Positions 49,701 through 58,755 of a stretch of 64,000 bases of DNA are shown here, piece after piece (within the stretch, counting starts at the first letter, position 1; every line of letters starts with the position of its first letter). The translations under genes and the position numbers were made by a program. The stretch spans positions 57,449 through 121,448 of the forward strand of contig NZ_BJKB01000015.1 of the NCBI RefSeq assembly GCF_010725055.1. The letters are read 5' to 3'. The notes beneath the pieces are model-generated. The model was not told the origin of the DNA and ran no database searches. It worked only from the letters and a program-made list of their open reading frames with translations. Origin of the DNA: Gelidibacter japonicus. GTDB taxonomy: Bacteria; Bacteroidota; Bacteroidia; Flavobacteriales; Flavobacteriaceae.

Positions 49701-50027
49701 AACACAACACGTATTAGAGCGGACAGATTTGGTGCCTTCGGATACCGTAGAGGCTTACCGGACAAAGCGTTTGTTTATGACGCTGGATTTGTGAAATTGA
49801 GAGAAGTAGCATTATCATACAGCTTACCTCAAAGTTTAATTGGTCAATCATCATTATTTAAGGATGTGACATTTAGCGTTATTGGTTCAAATCTTTGGAT
49901 CATTGATAAAAGTCTTCCGCATGCCGATCCAGAAAGTGGATTAGGTGCTGGTAACCTACAAGGATATTCTGTAGGTTCACTTCCTACAACGCGGGACTTT
50001 GCATTTAACGTTAAATTGAAATTTTAA
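46779..50027 (+). CDS. SusC/RagA-family TonB-dependent outer-membrane transporter
   Basis: 1082 residues: signal peptide (MKTQFRVILTLFIVLVAHTLYAQ), a carboxypeptidase-regulatory-like beta domain (VISGVISDQSGLPLPGVNII), a TonB box region MLDEVVVTALGISR, plug with YGSRAANGVIMITTKTG, and a 22-strand barrel ending TRDFAFNVKLKF. Imports glycans or peptides with SusD, powered by TonB. No glycoside hydrolase, sulfatase or regulator is adjacent, so the substrate is unknown. A 264-bp spacer upstream holds no gene. Confidence 0.95.
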   Translation: MKTQFRVILTLFIVLVAHTLYAQDKVISGVISDQSGLPLPGVNIIVKGTSVGTQSDFDGKYSIEASTGDILSFTYVGLKPQEITVGTSSTINVTMVEDAAMLDEVVVTALGISREKKSLGYSTQEVEGEDLSTVKSGNFVNALSGRASGVQIKRNNNLGGSTNVVIRGNASLTGSNQALFVIDGVPINNTNTNSASQAQASGGYYDYGNTASDINPDDIESVNILKGAAASALYGSRAANGVIMITTKTGKKSKGLGITVNSGVTFGSIDKSTFAKYQKDYGAGYGAYYDGPGGFWYMEDINGDGIDDQVVPYTEDGSYGAPFDSSLLVYQWDSFDPDSPNYLTPTPWVSAANGPITFFETPVTTTNSISIENGLENGSYRLGYTRFEQNGLMPNSNITKHNFSISGNYKLNEKLTATGYANYIKTDGLGRNSTGYSDNIISMFKQWWQTNVDLKDQKDIYFATRRNVTWNPGTSAPGEVPIFWDNPYFARYENYQNDSRNRFIGNVSLNYELTDWLDITGRIATDTYSEMQEERRANGSVPSAFGVNRGNVDSGYLRRNISNTETNYDLMLNFNKDLGEKFNLKGILGVNIRRNEYQMIYASTNGGLSVPKLYSLQNSVGPLPLPKETAEKVGVDGVYASASLGYDDFIFVDATIRRDHSSTLPEDNSTFYYPSIATSFVFSNLIESDVISFGKLRASYAEVGNSAPFDFLYDSFTVNTPIGTSNTSVGDVKKNPNLKPENTESVELGLEMRFLKSRLGLDVALYKTNSVDQIYGVPVSTATGFTSKILNAGEIENKGVEVTIFAAPVRNDDFSWDMNINWSTNKNKVIALADGIDNLQLGSFQGGITLNARVGEPYGVINGTDYTYIDGQRVVDETSGEYIKTSTSDQVIGDINPEWSAGFSNKFTYKNVSLSFLIDVQKGGSIFSLDNYYGMATGLYAETSFINDLGNPVRNTLADGGGFINPGVNPDGSINTTRIRADRFGAFGYRRGLPDKAFVYDAGFVKLREVALSYSLPQSLIGQSSLFKDVTFSVIGSNLWIIDKSLPHADPESGLGAGNLQGYSVGSLPTTRDFAFNVKLKF

Positions 50028-50039
50028 AAACTACTGAAA

Positions 50040-51491
50040 ATGAAAAAAGTAATATTATTATTAATAGGCGCAGTCGCCATATATTCTTGCTCTAGTGATT
50101 TAGAGAATCTCAATCAGAATATAAAAGATCCTGCGAGCGTACCTGGTGAATCATTATTTACTGGTGCACAAAAAAACCTGATGGACCAAATTGCCGAAAT
50201 TAATGTTAACCTCAATAACACCCAATTGTGGTCGCAGTTTTTGCAAGAGGCTACCTATACTGACGAAAGTAATTATGATCAGGTTACACGAACCATTCCC
50301 CAAAGTCATTGGGATGTGATGTACAAAGATGTTCTGAAAGATTTGGATGAGGCTTCCAAAGTAATCTCAGAAACTACTTATACTACAGATGCATTAAATG
50401 CTTTAAAACCAAATAAGCTGTTAATCAATGAAATACTATCCATTTATGCTTATAGCAATCTTGTAGAAACCTTTGGAGATGTACCATATTCTGAAGCTTT
50501 AGACATTGACAACTTGTTGCCTAAATATGATGATGGACTTACCATCTACAAAGATCTCCTCACTCGACTAACAGTTGCCATCAATGCACTGGATACCTCA
50601 AAAGGAAGCTATGGTAGTGCCGATAGAATTTATCAAGGTGACGTTTCAAAATGGAAGATGTTTGCCAACTCATTAAAATTGAGAATGGCGAATTTAATAT
50701 CAGACATTGAGCCTGGTATAGCGCAAACCGCTATAACTGAAGCCTTGGACAGTGGTGTTATAACCTCTCCTGATGACAATGCTACCTACAGTTATTTAAC
50801 AGCTGATCCGAATACCAATCCGGTTTATGTATCATTGGTATTAAGCGGTAGAAAAGATTATGTTGCGGGGAAAACGGTAATTGATATCATGAACGATTTG
50901 AACGATCCTAGAAGACCTCTATATTTTACAATGGTAGATGGCGAGTACAAAGGAGGTGTTATTGGTCAAGAATCAACTTATGCTAACTTTTCGCATTTCT
51001 CTGAGCAATTTGAAAATGCTTCTCTTCCAGGAATCTTGTTTTCGTATTCAGAAGTAGAATTCATTTTGGCAGAATTAGCTGCAAAAAACTTTACGGTTCC
51101 AAGCACTGCAATGGAGCATTATAACAATGGAGTTGCGGCCTCTATAGTATATTGGGGTGGTACACCAGCAGAAGCAGTAGCCTATTTGGCACAACCTGAG
51201 GTTAACTATCTCACTGCTATTGCCACGAGTACAGCAACGACACCTTGGAAAGAGGTTATCGGTACACAAAAGTGGTTATCCTTATTTAGCCGGGGAATGG
51301 AAGCTTGGACTTCGATCCGTCTTTTAGATTACCCTATCATGGCAGAGCCTGTTGATGCCGTGTCAGGATATCCAAACAGATATACCTACCCTATTGTTGA
51401 GCAGACCTTAAATGGTGCAAGTTATAATGCTGCATCGGCTGCTATAGGCGAAGATACTGCCGAACAAAAATTATTTTGGGACGTAAATTAA
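50040..51491 (+). CDS. SusD/RagB-family nutrient-binding lipoprotein
   Basis: 483 residues with a lipobox (IYSCSSD, Cys16) placing it on the outer membrane. The pattern NLNQNIKDPASVPGESLFTGA, LWSQFLQEATYTDE, YSNLVETFGDVPYSEAL and the end AEQKLFWDVN fit the SusD-like (RagB) group paired with SusC. It lies 12 bp after susC and acts as the substrate-binding lid. A terminator follows, so the operon has just these two genes. Confidence 0.94.
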   Translation: MKKVILLLIGAVAIYSCSSDLENLNQNIKDPASVPGESLFTGAQKNLMDQIAEINVNLNNTQLWSQFLQEATYTDESNYDQVTRTIPQSHWDVMYKDVLKDLDEASKVISETTYTTDALNALKPNKLLINEILSIYAYSNLVETFGDVPYSEALDIDNLLPKYDDGLTIYKDLLTRLTVAINALDTSKGSYGSADRIYQGDVSKWKMFANSLKLRMANLISDIEPGIAQTAITEALDSGVITSPDDNATYSYLTADPNTNPVYVSLVLSGRKDYVAGKTVIDIMNDLNDPRRPLYFTMVDGEYKGGVIGQESTYANFSHFSEQFENASLPGILFSYSEVEFILAELAAKNFTVPSTAMEHYNNGVAASIVYWGGTPAEAVAYLAQPEVNYLTAIATSTATTPWKEVIGTQKWLSLFSRGMEAWTSIRLLDYPIMAEPVDAVSGYPNRYTYPIVEQTLNGASYNAASAAIGEDTAEQKLFWDVN

Positions 51492-51515
51492 TGTAATTTG
51501 CCTACTTGAAATTTG

Positions 51516-51551
51516 AAAACCTCTTAAGCTTTATGTTTAAGAGGTTTTTTT
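51516..51551 (+). terminator. Rho-independent terminator after susD
   Basis: Stem AAAACCTCTTAA / TTTAAGAGGTTTT with a short loop, ending in seven Ts. Confidence 0.88.
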
Positions 51552-51628
51552 GTTCTTCCTTCTAAAAAATTGATCATCTTATAAATGCATTCTTAAATAA
51601 ACCTTCCCAAACTAAGAAGGTTATTTTA

Positions 51629-51636
51629 TACCTTTG
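51629..51636 (+). promoter_or_regulatory. Putative -7 element (TACCTTTG) for rlmB
   Basis: Perfect TAnnTTTG box ending five bases before the rlmB ATG, so the transcript would start at or next to the start codon. No clear TTG upstream. Confidence 0.55.
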
Positions 51637-51641
51637 CGCCC

Positions 51642-52376
51642 ATGGAACACGAAACAACTATTTTTGGAATCAGAGCGGTTATAGAGGCTATTAAATCTGG
51701 TGAAAACATTGACAAAATCTTTTTACAAAAGGGATTGCGCGGCGATTTGTCTACTGAATTGGAACAGCTTTTACATAAAGAACGATTAAACTTTTCTTAT
51801 GTGCCTGTTGAAAAACTCAACCGACTGACCACTAAAAACCATCAAGGGGTTGTGGCTCAAATTGCGCCTATCAGTTTCTATCCGTTGGAAGAATTGGTCA
51901 CCAATGTTATGGAATCAGGCAAGACGCCTTTATTTCTACTTTTGGATCAGATAAGCGATGTCCGTAATTTTGGTGCCATCATCAGAACTGCAGAATGTAC
52001 CGGGGTTTCTGGAATTATCATTCAGAAAAAAGGTGGCGCTCCCGTTAATGGCGATACTATTAAAACGAGCGCAGGTGCCATTTTCAAGATTCCCATCTGC
52101 AAGGTCGATCATATCAAAGATGCTGTGTTTTATATGCAGGCATCAGGTATTAAAGTGATTGCCGCCACTGAAAAAACCGACCAAAATCTTTATGATGTAT
52201 CCTTTACCGAACCCTGTGCGATTATTATGGGCTCTGAAGGAAAAGGCATTAACCCTTCAATTTTAAAGATTGTAGATGAGAAAGCCAAATTGCCGATTCT
52301 GGGCGAGATTGAGTCCTTAAATGTTTCTGTGGCCTGTGGTGCGTTTTTGTATGAGGTGGTGAGACAAAGGATGTGA
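51642..52376 (+). CDS. rlmB: 23S rRNA (guanosine-2'-O-)-methyltransferase RlmB
   Basis: SpoU-type (SPOUT) enzyme that methylates G2251 in the P loop of 23S rRNA. 244 residues: an N-terminal L30e-like substrate domain (FGIRAVIEAIKSGENIDKIF) and the knotted domain with motif 1 NFGAIIRTAECTGV, motif 2 IIMGSEGKGI and motif 3 LNVSVACGAFLYE. The start matches family members, and no leader appears possible given the -7 box position. Confidence 0.95.
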   Translation: MEHETTIFGIRAVIEAIKSGENIDKIFLQKGLRGDLSTELEQLLHKERLNFSYVPVEKLNRLTTKNHQGVVAQIAPISFYPLEELVTNVMESGKTPLFLLLDQISDVRNFGAIIRTAECTGVSGIIIQKKGGAPVNGDTIKTSAGAIFKIPICKVDHIKDAVFYMQASGIKVIAATEKTDQNLYDVSFTEPCAIIMGSEGKGINPSILKIVDEKAKLPILGEIESLNVSVACGAFLYEVVRQRM

Positions 52377-52387
52377 ATTAGGCATGA

Positions 52388-52452
52388 GGGATTAGGGATT
52401 AGGGTTAGAAGATTTTTGATTGAGGATTGACGATTTTTGATTGTTGATTTTG
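52388..52452. repeat. Two heptad arrays, GGGATTA and GATTnnn
   Basis: GGGATTA, GGGATTA, GGGTTAG (52388-52408), then GATTTTT, GATTGAG, GATTGAC, GATTTTT, GATTGTT, GATTTTG (52411-52452), all exact 7-nt steps; right after the rlmB stop. Confidence 0.9.
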
Positions 52453-52575
52453 CATTCCTAACTCAACCATTACACATCGAATATGTCCAGACAGGCAAAG
52501 GGAACAGATTTCGGCAACAAATAAAACTAAAAATTAATACCATTGTAATCTATTCGATGGGTGTCATTGACCTCA

Positions 52576-53370
52576 TTATTCATTTTTAGGGGTCTTATTA
52601 TAAATATAATTGACTCTGGGTCCGCTATGTTGCTCATCTTTTTCAATATCATCTTCTTGTACATCCGGTAGGCCGACAATTTCACTTTCATCTTCATTTT
52701 CCAATTCTAAATTTTCGATAAAGTTGCCGTTTTCATCAAAATGTTTTAAAAACGGATCGTCCTCTTCATTATATTGTGGTTCCTGCCATACGTACCGTTC
52801 TGGTTTGGCAATGGATTTTCTAAAGATAACGGCAAACAGCATTCCTGTGATGAGCCCTCCCAAATGCCCCTCCCATGACATACCGTCCTTTATGGGGAGC
52901 ACATACCAAATCATACTACCGTATAAAAAGATAATCATGAGTGACAAGGCCACCAATCGGTAATGTTTGGCAAAAATGCCTTTAAAAAAAATAAAACTGA
53001 CCAAGACGTAAATAAGTCCGCTGGCACCAATATGGTTTGATGGTCTTCCAATAATCCAAGTAATCAATCCTGAAAGGAGAATGCCGTAAAGCAAGACTTT
53101 CCAAGCAATGGGCCTGTAAAAATAAAATAAGGCCATGGTGAGTACTACCAACGGAATACTATTGTGATAAATGTGTTCAATATTGGAATGGATGAGTGGA
53201 CTTAAGACAATACCTCGCAAACCAATCAAACTTTCAGGGACAATACCCCAGGTTTTGATGACCGGAAAAAAGCGCACTTGCAACCAGAACACCACCCAAA
53301 TAAGCATTAAAAAAAAGATGGGATAGGCTACAACGCCTGTTGAATACCTGAAATGTTGTTGATTGCTCAT
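52576..53370 (-). CDS. Rhomboid-family intramembrane serine protease
   Basis: 264 residues, six membrane helices. The catalytic dyad is visible: Ser117 in NHIGASGLIYV and His169 in WEGHLGGLITGM; HSNIEHIYHNSIPL is the usual first-helix element. A cytoplasmic acidic tail of about 70 residues (EEDDPFLKHFDENGNFIENLE) extends the C-terminus. Convergent with rlmB; substrate unknown. Confidence 0.93.
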   Translation of the reverse strand: MSNQQHFRYSTGVVAYPIFFLMLIWVVFWLQVRFFPVIKTWGIVPESLIGLRGIVLSPLIHSNIEHIYHNSIPLVVLTMALFYFYRPIAWKVLLYGILLSGLITWIIGRPSNHIGASGLIYVLVSFIFFKGIFAKHYRLVALSLMIIFLYGSMIWYVLPIKDGMSWEGHLGGLITGMLFAVIFRKSIAKPERYVWQEPQYNEEDDPFLKHFDENGNFIENLELENEDESEIVGLPDVQEDDIEKDEQHSGPRVNYIYNKTPKNE

Positions 53371-53622
53371 GGTTAAATTTAAAGGTTTATTATCAAATTC
53401 GTATCCATTTGACCGAAATATGAAATATTGTCACATTTCTGCATGAGTGATGGAGCGGTTTGTTTGAAATCCTTTTTGTTTTTTTTTCAAAACAAAAAGA
53501 TTGAGCCGCGAGAGCACGACTTTTTTGTCCTTCACAAAAAAGGCATGCCCAAAAAAGAGTCATCAAGACACAATGTCTTACAATAGTATATTAGTAAATT
53601 AATTATTTCAAAGATATTCATG

Positions 53623-53630
53623 TAATTTTG
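53623..53630 (+). promoter_or_regulatory. Putative -7 element (TAATTTTG) for rarA
   Basis: TAnnTTTG box ending four bases before the rarA ATG, again implying a leaderless mRNA. No TTG at the expected distance. Confidence 0.5.
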
Positions 53631-53634
53631 CATT

Positions 53635-54915
53635 ATGAATGCACCATTAGCAGAACGTTTACGACCAAAATATTTAAAAGACTATTTGAGTCAATCGCAT
53701 TTGATTGGCGACAAAGGGGTTTTGACGCAACATATCAAGCAGGGCGTCATCCCGTCCATGATATTTTGGGGACCTCCTGGAACGGGGAAAACGACCTTGG
53801 CAAATATTATTGCCAATGAGTCCAATCGTCCGTTTTACAAGCTGAGCGCCATCAACTCTGGAGTCAAGGACATCCGGGAAGTGATTGATAAAGCAAAACA
53901 AAGTGGCGGTTTGTTTACAGCTAAAAATCCGTTGTTGTTTATTGACGAGATTCATCGCTTCAGTAAATCACAACAGGATTCGCTGCTGGAAGCGGTTGAA
54001 AAAGGTTGGGTCACGCTCATTGGTGCCACGACGGAAAATCCGAGTTTTGAAGTCATTCCCGCCCTTCTCTCACGTGCTCAAGTGTATGTACTGAATTCAT
54101 TTGACAAGAAAGACCTGGAAGACTTATTGCAACGCGCTATTACCCAAGATGAGATCCTTTCAAAGCGCAATATCCAACTCAAGGAAACCGAGGCATTACT
54201 GCGTCTTTCAGGTGGGGACGCTCGAAAGCTTTTGAATATTTTTGAACTGATCATTACTTCTTATGACGATGATGAAAAGATTGTGATTACCAATGACTCG
54301 GTGCTTGAGAAAGTCCAAAGCAATACGGTGCGTTACGATAAAACTGGGGAACAGCATTATGATATAATCTCGGCATTCATTAAATCGATTCGCGGTAGTG
54401 ATCCGAACGCGGCCGTATATTGGTTGGCTCGGATGATTGAAGGTGGTGAGGATGTGAAATTTATTGCAAGGCGTTTGCTCATTTTGGCTAGTGAGGATAT
54501 TGGCAATGCCAATCCGACCGCATTGGTCATGGCAAATACCACATTTCAGGCCGTTTCTGTAATTGGACATCCAGAATCTCGCATTATACTGAGTCAGTGC
54601 GCCACCTATTTAGCCACCTCTCCAAAAAGCAATTCGGCTTATGAAGCTATTGGGAGAGCCCAACAATTGGTGAGGGAGACCGGTGATTTACCGGTGCCTT
54701 TATCGATCCGGAATGCCCCAACCAAACTCATGAAAGAATTGGGCTATGGCGATAATTACCAATACGCCCATAGCTACGAAAACAACTTTGTGCCTCAAGA
54801 GTTTCTTCCTGATGACATAAAAAACACCAAACTTTACGAGCCCGGAAATAACGCCAGGGAAAACTCGCAGCGTGAATTTTTAAAACAACGTTGGAAGACG
54901 AAATATGGGTATTAG
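53635..54915 (+). CDS. rarA: Replication-associated recombination protein RarA (MgsA)
   Basis: AAA+ clamp-loader-like ATPase acting at stalled forks. 426 residues: [20 protein letters not shown], Walker A GPPGTGKT (46-53), Walker [17 protein letters not shown], sensor [10 protein letters not shown], and the C-terminal tetramerisation/SSB-contact domain ([44 protein letters not shown]). Complete and typical. Confidence 0.97.
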   Translation: MNAPLAERLRPKYLKDYLSQSHLIGDKGVLTQHIKQGVIPSMIFWGPPGTGKTTLANIIANESNRPFYKLSAINSGVKDIREVIDKAKQSGGLFTAKNPLLFIDEIHRFSKSQQDSLLEAVEKGWVTLIGATTENPSFEVIPALLSRAQVYVLNSFDKKDLEDLLQRAITQDEILSKRNIQLKETEALLRLSGGDARKLLNIFELIITSYDDDEKIVITNDSVLEKVQSNTVRYDKTGEQHYDIISAFIKSIRGSDPNAAVYWLARMIEGGEDVKFIARRLLILASEDIGNANPTALVMANTTFQAVSVIGHPESRIILSQCATYLATSPKSNSAYEAIGRAQQLVRETGDLPVPLSIRNAPTKLMKELGYGDNYQYAHSYENNFVPQEFLPDDIKNTKLYEPGNNARENSQREFLKQRWKTKYGY

Positions 54916-54916
54916 A

Positions 54917-54972
54917 GGGTAGTGGGTAGTGGGTAGTGGGTAATGGGTAATGGGTAGTGGGTAGTGGGTAGT
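54917..54972. repeat. Eight-unit heptad array GGGTART
   Basis: GGGTAGT x3, GGGTAAT x2, GGGTAGT x3, exact 7-nt steps, starting just after the rarA stop. Confidence 0.93.
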
Positions 54973-54981
54973 TGGACAAAA

Positions 54982-55129
54982 GACGATAGAATTGAGATAA
55001 AAGACCAAAAGAAATTAGTGATTGAAGATTGAAGATTTTTGAATAACGAATAACGAATAATGGTCAACTCCATTCTGGAACATTCAAAAAGACCATAGAA
55101 AATAGACAATAGAAAACAGACGATAGAGA
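54982..55129. repeat. Three further heptad arrays in the rarA downstream spacer
   Basis: GACGATA, GAATTGA, GATAAAA, GACCAAA (54982-55009); GATTGAA x2, GATTTTT, GAATAAC x2, GAATAAT (55020-55061); ATAGAAA, ATAGACA, ATAGAAA, ACAGACG, ATAGAGA (55095-55129). With the GGGTART array they fill most of this 343-bp spacer, in which I see no gene. Confidence 0.85.
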
Positions 55130-55199
55130 TTAAAAAAAGACTCTAGGACATGAGTGAAATTGAGAGGCAATGATAAATGATCTTGATATGTATATAATT

Positions 55200-55240
55200 A
55201 AAACCCCGAGGCAAGAAAAGCACTTCGGGGTTTTTATTTG
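55200..55240. terminator. Bidirectional terminator between rarA and the exported protein gene
   Basis: Stem AAAACCCCGA / TCGGGGTTTT around a GC-poor loop; T run on the plus side (TTTTTATTT) and TTTTAATTA on the minus side. Confidence 0.8.
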
Positions 55241-55258
55241 ATAAACAGTCTTAGTTAT

Positions 55259-56191
55259 TTAGTTAAATTTCACATTAAGCGTTTTCATTGAAACACCAGA
55301 ATCATTAGCTTTTGAAACAATCCAACTGTTGTTCATTTTATAGACAATGGCATCTTGCCCTTTAACGATATACACATCTTCCTTACCTGAAAATACCAGA
55401 TGATACAGAACTTTAGAAGACGCGTCTGTAATTGTGTAGCCGTTTGCGGCAGGGTTTGCAAATAAGGTTTGGATACTTTCATCAGATTTATTTTCTTTTT
55501 TTAAGGTTTCAGCAAGCTCGATTTTAGCCTCTTTCTTAACGGGCTTTTCTTCTTTAACGTCCAAGTCAATCTTTTCTTGGTCCACTACACTATTTTGTTT
55601 ATCGGCTATGGCTTTCGCATCATCGGCTTCTTTTTGAAGTCGCATTTCTCTTAGCGCCTCCACCTCTTTTTTTAAACGCTCAATTTCTTCTTGAACCTGT
55701 AAGTCGTCTGCATTTTGAGAAGGCGAGGTTGTGGTTTTGGCTACGATTTTAGCGCTTGGCTGATAAGAGTAATTTATATTATCAAAACTTTTAAAAGCAT
55801 CTCTTAGCGCCAAATTATAGACTTTGGCATATTCTTTTTCCCGTGACTCGCCAATTTCTGAAGAGAGCACCACTTTATTGTTACAATCTTTTAGGTGCAC
55901 CTGCAATTTGGTATTTAAGAATGCTTTGTGTTTTTCAACATCTGCATACAGGCCGAGACAACGGTTATTGTTCAAGTCTTCCGGAAACTCTTCGTCGGCC
56001 AACAGTGTTTTAAATCCTTGTTTTTCAAATAAGAACTTGGTCAAGGAGTTTGTTTGATATTGGTCAGGTTCATTTAAAAAGTTATAGGATGTGGGTACGA
56101 TGACGTATTTATAAGCATTGATATTTTCTTGAGAGAGTCCTTTAAGGTTGAACAAAATCAAAAAGGCGCATAGTGTTAAAATGGATTTCAT
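55259..56191 (-). CDS. Exported protein with a central coiled coil, unknown function
   Basis: 310 residues from the ATG at 56189-56191 (MKSILTLCAFLILFNLKGLSQ, a signal peptide); the longer frame to 56248 adds nothing plausible. The first 130 residues form a mixed domain (YKYVIVPTSYNFLNEPDQYQ, LGLYADVEKHKAFL). A charged coiled coil follows at about 160-200 (EIERLKKEVEALREMRLQKE), then a Lys/Glu-rich linker and a small beta domain (NGYTITDASSKVLYHLVFSG). Similar proteins are widespread but unnamed in Flavobacteria. Confidence 0.7.
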   Translation of the reverse strand: MKSILTLCAFLILFNLKGLSQENINAYKYVIVPTSYNFLNEPDQYQTNSLTKFLFEKQGFKTLLADEEFPEDLNNNRCLGLYADVEKHKAFLNTKLQVHLKDCNNKVVLSSEIGESREKEYAKVYNLALRDAFKSFDNINYSYQPSAKIVAKTTTSPSQNADDLQVQEEIERLKKEVEALREMRLQKEADDAKAIADKQNSVVDQEKIDLDVKEEKPVKKEAKIELAETLKKENKSDESIQTLFANPAANGYTITDASSKVLYHLVFSGKEDVYIVKGQDAIVYKMNNSWIVSKANDSGVSMKTLNVKFN

Positions 56192-56418
56192 AGGATACTT
56201 GGATATATTAATTTGATTATAAAGATACAATAAAGTTGGAAAAAGCAATCAAGGCTGATAGGCAATTAAAACAAAGATCTTCATTGATAAATACATGAAA
56301 TTAAATTTTAGATTCAGATCAATCCTTCCCTATTCCATCTTCTTATAAACACCAGTGCCATTAGGATTTAAAGCGATTTAATTGGTCACTAGAGCTACTT
56401 TTAAAGCGAACCATACCA

Positions 56419-57108
56419 CTACAGATATTTTTTAAGTTCCGATAAATGTTTGATCTGCTTAATATGCGGTTCAGTTTGGTCATTTCTGTAATTGAAAAAT
56501 ATAGCGTCATACCCAACATTCAGTGCTCCCAAAATATCGGCTTCATAATTATCGCCAATCATGATGCTCTCTTTTGGTTGGGCTTTCGCAATATTGAGTG
56601 CAAAATCAAAAATAATAGGATTTGGTTTCTTAACGCCTGCAACTTCAGCATTGGTGATGGTCTTAAAGTAGGAAGTGATTGCGGAAGCATTCATCTTTTT
56701 CAACTGTGGCTCTTCAAAACCATTGGTGATGATGTGCAAGTGGTATTTGGGTTGCAAATACTGTAGGAGGTCAAGCGTACCTTCAAATAGATGGCTGAAG
56801 CTGGACAAAAACTCTATATAATCCATGGCAAGATTATGGATCAAGGTCTCATCAACAGCAAACCCGATTTCATTAAACGTGTCGCGCAGTCTGCCGTATC
56901 GCAATTCAATCTTATCAATCTCGTCATTTCTATAGCGTTTCCAATATCTCAAATTCACTGGTTCGTAAACCTCCAAGAAAGTTTCCAAACTGATTTCGAC
57001 GTGATGCTTCTTAAATATTTTATCAAAGGTCAACGCCGAATTTTTATCAAAGTCCCAAAGGGTATGATCCAAATCAAAAAAAACGTGTTTAATAGCTTCA
57101 ATCCTCAT
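56419..57108 (-). CDS. YjjG-family HAD nucleotidase
   Basis: 229-residue haloacid-dehalogenase phosphatase: motif I FFDLDHTLWDFD (Asp12, Asp14), motif II HIITNGFEEPQ, motif III Lys in VAGVKKPNP, motif IV MIGDNYEADILGA. Best fit is the YjjG type, which dephosphorylates noncanonical pyrimidine nucleotides. Its start overlaps the end of the polysaccharide deacetylase gene by 11 bp, so the two are cotranscribed, without an obvious metabolic link. Confidence 0.9.
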   Translation of the reverse strand: MRIEAIKHVFFDLDHTLWDFDKNSALTFDKIFKKHHVEISLETFLEVYEPVNLRYWKRYRNDEIDKIELRYGRLRDTFNEIGFAVDETLIHNLAMDYIEFLSSFSHLFEGTLDLLQYLQPKYHLHIITNGFEEPQLKKMNASAITSYFKTITNAEVAGVKKPNPIIFDFALNIAKAQPKESIMIGDNYEADILGALNVGYDAIFFNYRNDQTEPHIKQIKHLSELKKYL

Positions 57109-58399
57109 GTTCTGACTCTAAAACCATTCTAAACAATTCTCTAAATCCTTTCCATCGGTCCATATCGCTAAACGAATAATTATGAAATATGGGCACAAAG
57201 GTGCCATTTACATTTTTCACTTCGCGGATGATACGCAGAAGATCTTCTTTTTTATCCAATAAGGAATGGCGTTTTAACAAGGCATAATCCACACAATGAA
57301 ACGGATTGATCTGCAATGGTGTTTGCACCTCATAGTCCAGATCATAAAAGTGAAACGGTGTACATGTACCGGCTCTAAACCCCATGTGGTTGATATATCC
57401 CATTGTGAAATCTTGCTTAATTTCCAATTCGATCAGATTCCTGTAGGATTCGGGCAAATTGAGTTTGGAGAATGAATGTCTGGAAGCTTCTAAGGGATGG
57501 TTAGTGGTAGATTCCAATGTCCGCTTTTCCTTTTTAAGCATTTCTTTATCGTCCAAAGCCAAGAACGACACTTTTAATCCAACCTTACAGTAATCGGCAA
57601 CGTATTTAATGAGCGATACAAATCGCTTTTTATTGATATTGATATTCTTGTCATAGGTGGAATATTCGCCAATCAAGAAAAATACGATGAACTTATTTGG
57701 ATTTTGTTTTTGTTTGGTAATAATCCATTTAAACGTATCGTAAGGGTCGCGTTTAAAGCCTGCCAACGATTGAAAACGCCTGTAAAACTGTTTTAATTTT
57801 AGACGGAACAGATCGTTGACCGCACCACCGAAGGTTCTCAACAAACCTTTTTCCTTAAAATAATAAGCCACTGGAACGTCAATAACTGGCTGAATATTGT
57901 ACTTTTTTATAGGAAATTCAAAATCGGGGAATTGTTCCTGCAGAATGGCTTTAAATTTATAGGCCCAAATATCTACCACGGGCTGGTGCAGAAATCCTTC
58001 ATTGAAGGCCAAACTTTCTGTGGCCAGAAACCGTCCATATTCGTCTTTAACATGCGGCAAATATTCTTCGTACCTGCTCAGCAAATAAAAAGTAGCGGCA
58101 AAAATATCAAATGGCATACTACTTTTATCGGATGTGGAAAAAAAGCATTTTGTATGGCCCCAATCCTGAACATGAATATCAAGATCAGAAAGCCCCTGTT
58201 CAAATAAAAGCTCATGGCTTCTGATAAAGAGTTCACTACTTAACGGCTGTTTGGTGTAGGAGATCTTCATGCTATCATGTGCAATAAACTCTTCAACAGT
58301 TGTTGTAAAACTCACCGGAACATTTAAGACACGCAAACTGATATGCCTAAAGGCATAGGTTAATCTTGGGGTGATTTTATGGGTGTAAACTAGCAGCAT
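57098..58399 (-). CDS. Polysaccharide-deacetylase-family protein
   Basis: 433 residues. The N-terminal half resembles the DUF7033-type domain found in Bacteroidota deacetylases (TYAFRHISLRVLNVPVSFTT, DIFAATFYLLSRYEEYLPH). The C-terminal half is a divergent NodB-like barrel with RHSFSKLNLPESYRNLIE, GYINHMGFRAGTCTPFHFYD. The family removes acetyl groups from glycans; here no standard metal-binding Asp/His set can be pointed to with certainty. First gene of a two-gene unit. Confidence 0.8.
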   Translation of the reverse strand: MLLVYTHKITPRLTYAFRHISLRVLNVPVSFTTTVEEFIAHDSMKISYTKQPLSSELFIRSHELLFEQGLSDLDIHVQDWGHTKCFFSTSDKSSMPFDIFAATFYLLSRYEEYLPHVKDEYGRFLATESLAFNEGFLHQPVVDIWAYKFKAILQEQFPDFEFPIKKYNIQPVIDVPVAYYFKEKGLLRTFGGAVNDLFRLKLKQFYRRFQSLAGFKRDPYDTFKWIITKQKQNPNKFIVFFLIGEYSTYDKNININKKRFVSLIKYVADYCKVGLKVSFLALDDKEMLKKEKRTLESTTNHPLEASRHSFSKLNLPESYRNLIELEIKQDFTMGYINHMGFRAGTCTPFHFYDLDYEVQTPLQINPFHCVDYALLKRHSLLDKKEDLLRIIREVKNVNGTFVPIFHNYSFSDMDRWKGFRELFRMVLESEHED

Positions 58400-58409
58400 T
58401 AACGGTTGT

Positions 58410-58445
58410 AAATTCCAAAATTACAAATTCCAAATTCCAAAATGG
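58410..58445. repeat. Heptad tandem repeat AAATTCC
   Basis: Units AAATTCC, AAAATTAC (one extra base), AAATTCC, AAATTCC, AAAATGG. Confidence 0.75.
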
Positions 58446-58660
58446 TTATTTGCTCCATATTCATGAAGTTAATTATATTTAAAAAAATTATCCAACAGAA
58501 AATAATAAAAGGCAAATTTCCAGCTTAAGCTTCTATTCATTAAAATAACTTTCCCAATTGCACTGTTTTTTATAATAGTAACACCTTGGAATATGATGAT
58601 TTCATATGTCAATTTGGCCTGATTTGCTTAAAATTTGGTGTTTGAGTATTTTATAGTGCT

Positions 58661-58717
58661 CCTCCCCCGCAAATGCTGCCCGCCTCTACAAAAGTTTCGG
58701 GCAAGCGGTGGGGCAGG
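58661..58717. other. GC-rich structured element (candidate ncRNA or relic)
   Basis: A 57-nt island of high GC content in an AT-rich spacer. Nested complementarity: outer CCT-CCCC with GGGG-AGG, inner perfect TGCCCG (58677-58682) with CGGGCA (58698-58703). Strand and function unknown. Confidence 0.45.
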
Positions 58718-58755
58718 TTGTTACAGTCTCAGTACCCAGTTTCAGTCGCTGTATT

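Noticed and set aside
53500..53560. Possible relic of a repeat shared with 13787-13860 (GCACGACTT and CCTTCAC words)
   Set aside because: Shared words are short and spaced differently; chance similarity cannot be excluded.
54917..55129. CRISPR array or telomere-like repeat downstream of rarA
   Set aside because: Units are 7 nt without spacers, no cas genes are near, and similar arrays with other sequences occur in many spacers.
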